This document shows, piece after piece, positions 1 to 4,364 of a DNA stretch of 5,224 nucleotides. The stretch is from assembly GCA_014379795.1 (NCBI GenBank), contig JACMLC010000303.1, positions 1-5,224 of the forward strand. Direction: 5' to 3'. Made by a program: the position numbers and the translations under genes. The notes beneath the pieces were generated by a model. It had not been told where the DNA came from and ran no database searches. It saw only the letters and a program-made list of their open reading frames with translations. Within the stretch, counting starts at the first letter, position 1, and each line of letters begins with the position of its first letter. This DNA is from Pyrinomonadaceae bacterium (GTDB lineage: Bacteria; Acidobacteriota; Blastocatellia; Pyrinomonadales; Pyrinomonadaceae).

Positions 1-1166
1 TCCGCGCTGGCAATAACAGTTGTCGTGCCAACGGGGAAGAACGTGCCGGATGCAGGAGAGGAACTGACCGCGCCGCAATTGCTGCCGGTCGTTGTCGGAG
101 CAGGATAGGTAACTGTCGCGCCTGCCACCCCCGTCTCGTGTGGGACGGTGATGTCGGCAGGGCAGGAGATGACGCACTCACCGCCGCCGCTGCCCGCGCC
201 TGTGACCGTCACCGGAGAAGTAAATGAATTGTCCGCAGGGTTCAGCTCAACCGTCGAGCTGGACACATTGACAGTGTTTTCGATGGTCGTCCCGGTGGCC
301 GTCCCCGAATCCACTTGATAGATAAAAGTAAAAGTGGCCGTCGAGTTTCGCGGCAGAGTCGCGATGGTGCAGACGCTCGTGCCTGTGCCGCCCGAAGATG
401 GATGCGTACAGTTAAAGCTCGCGCCTGAAGCCTGCGTGCCGGCAACAAAAGTCATGTTGGCAGGCACTGCATCTGTGAGCTGGACATTTTGCGCATCATC
501 CGGCCCGCGATTGACGAGCGTGATTGAATAGCTGACATTATTCCCGCTCTTGACCTCAAGCGGCCCGACTTTACCAACCGCCAAATCTGTTCTGAGGTTG
601 TTCGGGTCGCGCACTGTAAACTTCGCGATTGTCGCAATGCCGCCTCTGTTGTTGATTGACCTGACAGACCATGTGCCGATCTGCGCTTCCGGCCCCGCGG
701 TCGGAATCGTGTAGGAATCGCTTTGCGGGTTCGTAGTAATCTCAGTTTGCTGCACAACGGTGCCGTTGGGAGTGACCCATTGAAAGCGGCGTTGGCGAAA
801 GCCGAATGAAGGCGGTGGCGCGTTTGTCGAGACGGCGCAAACCGTCTCGCCCAGCACGTAAACATTCTCAGGGGTCTCGCAATCAGCCTCGAAAGTATCT
901 ATTGTCTCGGGGGTCACTACTTGCGGGAGCCAGAAGAACGAAGATGCGGCTGTCAGCTTTGGAATCAAACCGATATTTCGCTGCTGCGCGGATGAAGTTG
1001 AGTAAAAAGAGATAAGCGTCAGGGCAAAGAGAGCCAGTGCGCCGCCGAGGGATAATCTGGCGACGAAACGCAGCATAGTCCGGTTAATATGTTTGGTCTG
1101 CGACAGGCTTTTTTTGAGCTTGCGAGATAAGGGATGTGCCGAGATAGATTTGCAGAGGGAATGCAT
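1..1166 (-). CDS. Secreted DUF11/HYR-domain surface protein (3' end outside window)
   Basis: The reading frame is open for 388 codons and leaves the window still open, so the C-terminus is missing. Residues 1-30 are polar and basic. A hydrophobic segment follows at about 36-57 and ends in SSA-QQ near residue 60, which looks like a Sec signal peptide with a long n-region. Residues 95-187 look like an Ig-like beta module (FQWVTPNG, IGTWSVR). Residues 193-317 fit a DUF11 domain: DLAVGKVG, then VSYSITLVNRGPDDAQNV, LTDAVPANMTFV and ENTVNVSSSTVELNPADNS. From residue 330 a HYR domain begins (CVISCPADITVP, ATVTYPAPT, GTFFPVGTTTV) and is cut by the edge. Such proteins are usually exported and form adhesive or structural surface parts; the exact role here is unknown. 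M1 is chosen because GAAGGAG stands 9 nt upstream. A second ATG at 1076 (residue 31) would give a more ordinary signal peptide. Confidence 0.88.
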   Translation of the reverse strand, partial: MHSLCKSISAHPLSRKLKKSLSQTKHINRTMLRFVARLSLGGALALFALTLISFYSTSSAQQRNIGLIPKLTAASSFFWLPQVVTPETIDTFEADCETPENVYVLGETVCAVSTNAPPPSFGFRQRRFQWVTPNGTVVQQTEITTNPQSDSYTIPTAGPEAQIGTWSVRSINNRGGIATIAKFTVRDPNNLRTDLAVGKVGPLEVKSGNNVSYSITLVNRGPDDAQNVQLTDAVPANMTFVAGTQASGASFNCTHPSSGGTGTSVCTIATLPRNSTATFTFIYQVDSGTATGTTIENTVNVSSSTVELNPADNSFTSPVTVTGAGSGGGECVISCPADITVPHETGVAGATVTYPAPTTTGSNCGAVSSSPASGTFFPVGTTTVIASA

Positions 1167-1175
1167 CTTACCGTT

Positions 1176-1182
1176 CTCCTTC
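1176..1182 (-). promoter_or_regulatory. Shine-Dalgarno site of the DUF11/HYR gene
   Basis: Read on the minus strand this is GAAGGAG, a near-perfect Shine-Dalgarno sequence 9 nt before the ATG at 1166. It favours that ATG over the in-frame ATG at 1076, and so supports the unusually long 30-residue stretch before the hydrophobic signal segment. Confidence 0.75.
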
Positions 1183-1307
1183 GGGTGATGTTTAAGGATT
1201 AAATGCCGATTTAAAGGATTTAGCCGCGCGGGGTAACGACCGAGTCCTCTAAGAAAGCACGCTTGGAAGAAATGCTTCGTTGAAAGTAGTCCACTGAAGC
1301 GGGGCAT

Positions 1308-1336
1308 ATCCTATGCCGATTAAAACTTTCCGTCAA
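1308..1336 (-). promoter_or_regulatory. Candidate sigma-70 promoter for the DUF11/HYR gene
   Basis: Read on the minus strand, TTGACG (1336-1331) is followed after exactly 17 nt by TAGGAT (1313-1308). These match the -35 consensus at 5 of 6 positions and the -10 consensus at 4 of 6. Transcription would start near 1301 and leave a leader of about 135 nt. A second TTGACG lies 14 nt further upstream at 1350-1345 but has no good -10 box. One copy of the ATGCCGATT repeat (1313-1325) overlaps the spacer. This is a consensus match only. Confidence 0.4.
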
Positions 1337-1454
1337 GGCTGATACGTCAACGTAAATCAAGGATTGGAAAGAAGCTCGCCATTGAATGGCTTTCGCTCTT
1401 TCTTCTCTACCCTTCAATTCACATTATCGCTATTGAAGTTACATTTGGCTTAAC

Positions 1455-1745
1455 TTAAGGCATTTTATCTGCGGAAAGTTGGGTCATGATCTCCGTAAAT
1501 TTTTCCACGTCTGCGCGCGTGCGCTCCATTGCGCGGCGGCTGTCAAGATATGCCTGCCATTGCGGTGTGTTGGTCAGAGCCTTCGTCGTATCTTCGTCAA
1601 GGACCTGCGCCATCAGCGCGACGAGGTCGCTGACGACGCGCGTGTGCTCAAGCAGCGATTCGATAATCTGATAAGCGAGCTGCGCCTGCGAGCTGTCCAG
1701 ATCAGGCGCGGGCTTTTCATCCGGGGCAATCTGTCGCTCGCTCAT
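1455..1745 (-). CDS. Hypothetical 96-aa helical protein coupled to ygfZ
   Basis: I do not recognise this family. The start ATG overlaps the ygfZ stop as ATGA, and GGAG (1757-1754) lies 8 nt upstream, so translation is probably coupled to ygfZ. The first 20 residues are polar and look disordered (RQIAPDEKPAPDLDSSQ). Residues 21-50 alternate hydrophobic and polar residues like an amphipathic helix (LAYQIIESLLEHTRVVSDLV). A charged helix follows at about 66-92 (YLDSRRAMERTRADVEKF). It has no cysteine, no signal peptide and no membrane segment, so it is probably a soluble, all-helical cytoplasmic protein that may oligomerise. The tight overlap suggests that it is a real gene and works with YgfZ or is dosed with it. 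No function is proposed. Confidence 0.75.
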   Translation of the reverse strand: MSERQIAPDEKPAPDLDSSQAQLAYQIIESLLEHTRVVSDLVALMAQVLDEDTTKALTNTPQWQAYLDSRRAMERTRADVEKFTEIMTQLSADKMP

Positions 1746-2887
1746 GCTCCGGTCTCCGGCTCCGTTGAAGCCTGTGCGTCCCAGCTTCCGCGCACGAAAG
1801 GCAGCGAAGCGATGTGCGCCGGATGTTCTTTCTCGTTTGAGATAATCGTGACCTGTGTGCCCGGAACAAGATAATCATATTTGATGATGCCGAGCGCGAC
1901 GCGGCGTTTCAATTCAGGCGAGTGGACGGTTGAAGTCACGCGCCCGATCTCTTTGCCATCCACGGCGCGAACCTTATCGCCGCTTTGAATAGCATCGTCT
2001 TCATCAACCATTATTCCTGCGAGACGCTTGGCGACATGGCCGCGCCAATGTATGCGCGCGATTATCTCCTGCCCTATGTAGCAGCCTTTGGTAAAGCTCA
2101 CGGCTTCGTCCAACCCGGTTTCAAGGACGACATTGGTTTCGTCTATGTCTACGCCAAAGCGTGGCAGTCCGGCTTCGACTCTTAAGATTTCCAGAGCCTC
2201 GAACCCCACCGGCTTCGCGCCTGCCGTGATGAGCGCGTCCCACAAGGCTTGCGCTTGCGCCGCGCTTGCAAACAGATCAAAGCCATCTTCAGCCGTATGC
2301 GTAGCGCGAATCGCGGTCACAGGTTGACCATTCCATTCAACGCCAGCGACGCGACCCTGCGCAACGCCGGAGGCTTCCTCTCCCAAAACCTCATTCACGA
2401 TTCCGGCGGCTCCGGCTCCCTGCACGGAGACGGTGACAATTTCCTCTGTCACGTCTGAGACGCGAAAATCCCCTGCGAGCGTAAAGCGTTCAAGCGTTTT
2501 CAGGACGGCCTCGCGCGTCCGTGCTTCCGTATCGAACAGAAAGCCGTCAGCGACGTGCAGGATACGCACATGTGCCAGCAGACGCCCCTGCACATTCGGA
2601 AAAGCCGCAGGCATCCACGCGCCCGCTTCCAGCGTCTTGACATCATTCGTCACCAGGCCGTTCAGAAACATGACGGCTTCTGTGCCGCTCACTCGAATCC
2701 GCGCACGCTGGGAAAGATCAATCAGCCCCGCCCCGCCCGCGCGCACCGCTGCATATTCGCCAGCGACATCGCCGTAAGACGCGGGCAGCAGCCACCCGTC
2801 ACGCTCCAACAGTTCCGCACCGAGCCGCCTGTGCATCTCATCCAGCGCGGATTTTTTTAGCTCAATTTGTTCCGATACTTCGGGCAT
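1742..2887 (-). CDS. ygfZ: YgfZ/GcvT-like folate-binding Fe-S maintenance protein
   Basis: This 381-residue protein has the GcvT (T-protein) fold. Its hallmark is KGCYIGQE at residues 267-274, the YgfZ signature whose cysteine (C269 here) is needed in E. coli YgfZ. Other family blocks are YGDVAGEYAAVRAGGAGLIDLS (38-59), FLNGLVTNDV (74-83), FPNVQGRLLAH (96-106) and the C-terminal barrel part from about 285 (RLAGIMV, GKEIGRVTST, ALGIIKYDY). YgfZ uses a tetrahydrofolate-type cofactor and supports assembly or repair of some Fe-S enzymes, especially under oxidative stress; it is cytoplasmic. No lipoate-dependent glycine cleavage genes are nearby, which favours YgfZ over true GcvT. The start ATG has no Shine-Dalgarno sequence and lies 9 nt from a strong inverted repeat. 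Met18 is an alternative start, but family similarity begins at about residue 11, so M1 is preferred. Its stop overlaps the next gene (ATGA). Confidence 0.92.
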   Translation of the reverse strand: MPEVSEQIELKKSALDEMHRRLGAELLERDGWLLPASYGDVAGEYAAVRAGGAGLIDLSQRARIRVSGTEAVMFLNGLVTNDVKTLEAGAWMPAAFPNVQGRLLAHVRILHVADGFLFDTEARTREAVLKTLERFTLAGDFRVSDVTEEIVTVSVQGAGAAGIVNEVLGEEASGVAQGRVAGVEWNGQPVTAIRATHTAEDGFDLFASAAQAQALWDALITAGAKPVGFEALEILRVEAGLPRFGVDIDETNVVLETGLDEAVSFTKGCYIGQEIIARIHWRGHVAKRLAGIMVDEDDAIQSGDKVRAVDGKEIGRVTSTVHSPELKRRVALGIIKYDYLVPGTQVTIISNEKEHPAHIASLPFVRGSWDAQASTEPETGA

Positions 2888-2896
2888 ACGAATAAT

Positions 2897-2968
2897 AGAA
2901 CTCAGGACTCAGAAGAAAGAACAGCATTGTTTTTATTCTGAGTCCTGAGTTCTGAGTCCTGTGTCCTG
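2897..2968. repeat. Degenerate heptamer array forming an 18-bp inverted repeat
   Basis: The arms AGAACTCAGGACTCAGAA (2897-2914) and TTCTGAGTCCTGAGTTCT (2936-2953) are perfectly complementary around a 21-nt loop. The right arm belongs to a tandem array of 7-mers: AGTCCTG (2941-2947), AGTTCTG (2948-2954), AGTCCTG (2955-2961) and TGTCCTG (2962-2968), with a weaker unit at 2934-2940. The left arm holds the inverted units CAGGACT (2903-2909) and CAGAAGA (2910-2916). The array fills nearly the whole 88-nt gap between the peroxiredoxin stop and ygfZ start. No T-run follows the stem on the minus strand, so a classical intrinsic terminator is unlikely, although attenuation or mRNA protection is possible. 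Confidence 0.85.
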
Positions 2969-2975
2969 CCTTTCC

Positions 2976-3617
2976 CTAGTCCTTTTTCTGCCCTGCATTT
3001 GGCGGCGGCGTTGGGTTCAGCTTTTCCAGCTCGGCGCGCAGCTTGTTGTAATCGGTCGCGTCACCGACCTTGAAAGTCAGGTTGACGTAGCGAACGATGC
3101 CGTCTTTGTCTATCAGGTAAGCCGTGCGCTTGTTGAATCCATACTCTTCCATGTAGCTGTCATACATGCGCGCTACTTTGTGATCGTGGTCGGAGAGCAG
3201 CGGGAATTGCAGCTTGTGGAATTTGGCCCACTCGTGATGCGAGAAAACATAATCGCCGCTGATGCCGAGCACGGTCGCGTTCAGCTTGCCCAGCTCCGCG
3301 AAAGTGTCTCGCAGCATGCAGACCTCTTTGGTGCAGCCGCCAGACCAGTCCGCCGGATAGAAAGCCAGAATCACATTCTTGCCGCGCAAGGAAGCGAGCG
3401 TCATCTGCTCTTCGGGCTTCATAAACAACTTCTCTTGCGTCGCGTAGGGGAGGCGAAAATCCGGCGCGGCCTCGCCGACTTTCGGGGCAGCGGAGGCTTT
3501 GGACTTTGAATCCTCCACAGCCCTCGCGCCGGAATCAGCCCATGCCATGACGGCAACGGCGACGAGCGCGAGTAAGATCGCGGAAAATATTTTCGCTGAG
3601 TTATAACGTTCTTTCAT
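2976..3617 (-). CDS. Exported PrxQ/BCP-type peroxiredoxin (AhpC/TSA family)
   Basis: The 213-residue protein begins with a basic n-region (MKERYNSAK) and a hydrophobic core (IFSAILLALVAVAVMAWA, 10-27). It probably carries a Sec signal peptide cleaved after A27 or A33, or else a membrane anchor, and so should act outside the cytoplasm. The thioredoxin-fold peroxiredoxin domain spans about 46-200: VGEAAPDFRLP, then ILAFYPADWSGGC with peroxidatic Cys95. Pro88 and Ser92 fill the P-x3-[T/S]-x2-C motif. Cys100 lies five residues on (CTKEVC), the C-x4-C spacing of PrxQ/BCP enzymes that form an intramolecular disulfide. Arg164 (KRTAYLID) fits the conserved active-site arginine. It should reduce H2O2 or organic peroxides using a thioredoxin-like donor. 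The C-terminal tail is proline-rich and basic (PTPPPNAGQKKD). GAGAGG lies 7 nt before the ATG, and the glycosylase stop is 18 nt upstream, so the two are probably one operon. Confidence 0.92.
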   Translation of the reverse strand: MKERYNSAKIFSAILLALVAVAVMAWADSGARAVEDSKSKASAAPKVGEAAPDFRLPYATQEKLFMKPEEQMTLASLRGKNVILAFYPADWSGGCTKEVCMLRDTFAELGKLNATVLGISGDYVFSHHEWAKFHKLQFPLLSDHDHKVARMYDSYMEEYGFNKRTAYLIDKDGIVRYVNLTFKVGDATDYNKLRAELEKLNPTPPPNAGQKKD

Positions 3618-3624
3618 CTTTCAA

Positions 3625-3630
3625 CCTCTC
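3625..3630 (-). promoter_or_regulatory. Shine-Dalgarno site of the peroxiredoxin gene
   Basis: On the minus strand GAGAGG stands 7 nt before the ATG at 3617 and fixes that start. It lies in the 18-nt gap behind the glycosylase stop codon, next to the palindrome CTTTAATTAAAG (3630-3641), which spans that stop. Confidence 0.65.
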
Positions 3631-3635
3631 TTTAA

Positions 3636-4274
3636 TTAAAGATTTTGCGCCCGCGACGCATCGGTTAAACCGGCGCGGGCCAGAGCCTTTGCAATCGCCT
3701 TGTAATCCGATAGCTGCGCCGCCTCTCGACGGTGCGAAGCGAGCACCTGCGGACTCGGATGGTAAACGGGAACGAGCAGGCGTTGGTTCCACTGGTAAAT
3801 TTTTCCGGCGGCTTCTTTCAGAGACAACGCATGATACTCAATGCGCCGGAGCGCATCAAGCGAGACCGCCCCGAGCGTGACCACCACACGCGGGTCGAGC
3901 AGCTCAATCTGGCGTCTGAGAAAGCCCGAGCAGTTGATGACCTCTGCGCCCGTCGGCTTACGATTGGCGCCGGACTCGCGGCGCGGATTGCAGAGCACAG
4001 CATTGGTGATAAAGATGCGCTCGCGTTTGAGCTTGATCGAATCCAGATAGCGGTCAAAGTTGCGCCCGGATTGATCGCCCGTAAAAGGCGTGCGCGTGCG
4101 GTCGCCGCCCTGCCTGCCGGGAGCTTCGCCTATAAACAAGACGCGCGCCTCAAGCGAGCCGTTAAACTCGCTCAAGACAGCCGTCCTCTCGCACATCGCA
4201 GGGCACACAGAGCAGGCACGCGCTTCGGCTGCGAGAGACGCAAATAATTCACGTTTGGGCTGACTCGCGCTCAT
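3636..4274 (-). CDS. Uracil-DNA glycosylase-superfamily protein, family 4-like with 4Fe-4S cysteines
   Basis: This 212-residue protein is predicted to remove uracil from DNA in base-excision repair. Visible parts, numbered from the ATG at 4274, are: CSVC at 21-24 (a third Cys at 28); motif A, GEAPG, at 49-53; FTGDQSG at 64-70; ITNAVLCNP with Asn91 and Cys95; INCSGFLRRQIELLDPRVVVTLG from 114 with Cys115; and motif B, YHPSPQVL, with His172. Cys21, Cys24, Cys95 and Cys115 sit as in the 4Fe-4S cluster of family 4 enzymes, and Asn91 matches their conserved Asn. The stretch after motif A (GRQGGDRTRTPFTGDQSG) instead resembles family 5 (UDGb), and the acidic pair usual in family 4 is absent. The length is normal for either family. 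A GTG at 4292 would add six residues; the ATG is preferred, although neither has a Shine-Dalgarno sequence. The gene is 18 nt from the peroxiredoxin gene. Confidence 0.88.
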   Translation of the reverse strand: MSASQPKRELFASLAAEARACSVCPAMCERTAVLSEFNGSLEARVLFIGEAPGRQGGDRTRTPFTGDQSGRNFDRYLDSIKLKRERIFITNAVLCNPRRESGANRKPTGAEVINCSGFLRRQIELLDPRVVVTLGAVSLDALRRIEYHALSLKEAAGKIYQWNQRLLVPVYHPSPQVLASHRREAAQLSDYKAIAKALARAGLTDASRAQNL

Positions 4275-4296
4275 GCACAAAAGTTTAACCACAAAG

Positions 4297-4341
4297 ACCG
4301 CGAAGGCACAAAGATAAACAGCCTCTCTGTGCCTTCGCGGT
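4297..4341. repeat. 14-bp perfect inverted repeat between channel gene and glycosylase
   Basis: ACCGCGAAGGCACA (4297-4310) and TGTGCCTTCGCGGT (4328-4341) are exact complements around a 17-nt loop. The left flank, AACCACAAAG (4287-4296), and CACAAAG (4307-4313) resemble the CACAAAG-rich intergenic words seen in many environmental genomes (recalled from general knowledge, not searched). On the minus strand the hairpin lies 23 nt after the stop of the channel gene and is followed only by CTTTGTGG, not a T-run. It could still slow or end transcription ahead of the glycosylase gene. Confidence 0.8.
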
Positions 4342-4364
4342 TTGCTCTAAAGCTCACCTCATCT

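Larger units (their letters stand above)
1167..1454. other. 288-nt intergenic region with direct repeats
   Basis: No convincing gene is seen here, and the region is more AT-rich than its flanks. On the plus strand it holds ATGCCGATTTAAA at 1203-1215 and the near copy ATGCCGATTAAAA at 1313-1325, about 110 nt apart. TTTAAGGATT (1191-1200) and TTTAAAGGATT (1210-1220) form a second repeat pair. A perfect 13-nt palindrome, GCCATT-G-AATGGC, is at 1378-1390, and CTTAA-C-TTAAG is at 1449-1459, just after the stop of the 96-aa gene. None is strong enough to call a terminator or a known riboswitch. With the candidate promoter at 1308-1336, roughly 135 nt would be 5' untranslated leader of the DUF11/HYR gene. 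Confidence 0.6.

Noticed and set aside
452..865. 137-codon minus-strand open frame
   Set aside because: It is out of frame inside the DUF11/HYR gene, whose own frame gives clear domain matches. The shadow product is rich in Arg and Ser with no motif.
1220..1417. 65-codon minus-strand open frame in the intergenic region
   Set aside because: It has no ribosome-binding site and no recognisable composition, and it overlaps the candidate promoter and leader of the downstream gene.
1479..1874. 131-codon plus-strand open frame
   Set aside because: It is antisense across the 96-aa gene and the ygfZ end. The ATGA coupling on the minus strand is the better explanation.
1742..2887. True glycine-cleavage T protein (gcvT)
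   Set aside because: The KGCYIGQE signature is specific to YgfZ, and no gcvH or gcvP gene is adjacent.
2897..2953. Intrinsic terminator for the peroxiredoxin gene
   Set aside because: The stem is long, but on the minus strand it is followed by ATTATTCGT and then the ygfZ start, with no T-run, and the stem is not especially GC-rich.
2934..2968. CRISPR array
   Set aside because: The units are 7 nt, directly adjacent and degenerate, with no spacers of constant length and no cas genes nearby.
2961..3509. 182-codon plus-strand open frame
   Set aside because: It is antisense to the peroxiredoxin gene, which has signal peptide, active-site motif and ribosome-binding site. The plus-strand product resembles no family and is a shadow of the opposite strand.
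3732..4247. 171-codon plus-strand open frame
   Set aside because: It lies fully antisense to the glycosylase gene. Its arginine- and alanine-rich composition is typical of a GC-rich shadow frame.
4275..4292. GTG start at 4292 for the glycosylase
   Set aside because: It has no Shine-Dalgarno sequence, and the six extra residues (MVKLLC) are encoded by repeat-flank sequence. The ATG at 4274 is preferred, though not proven.
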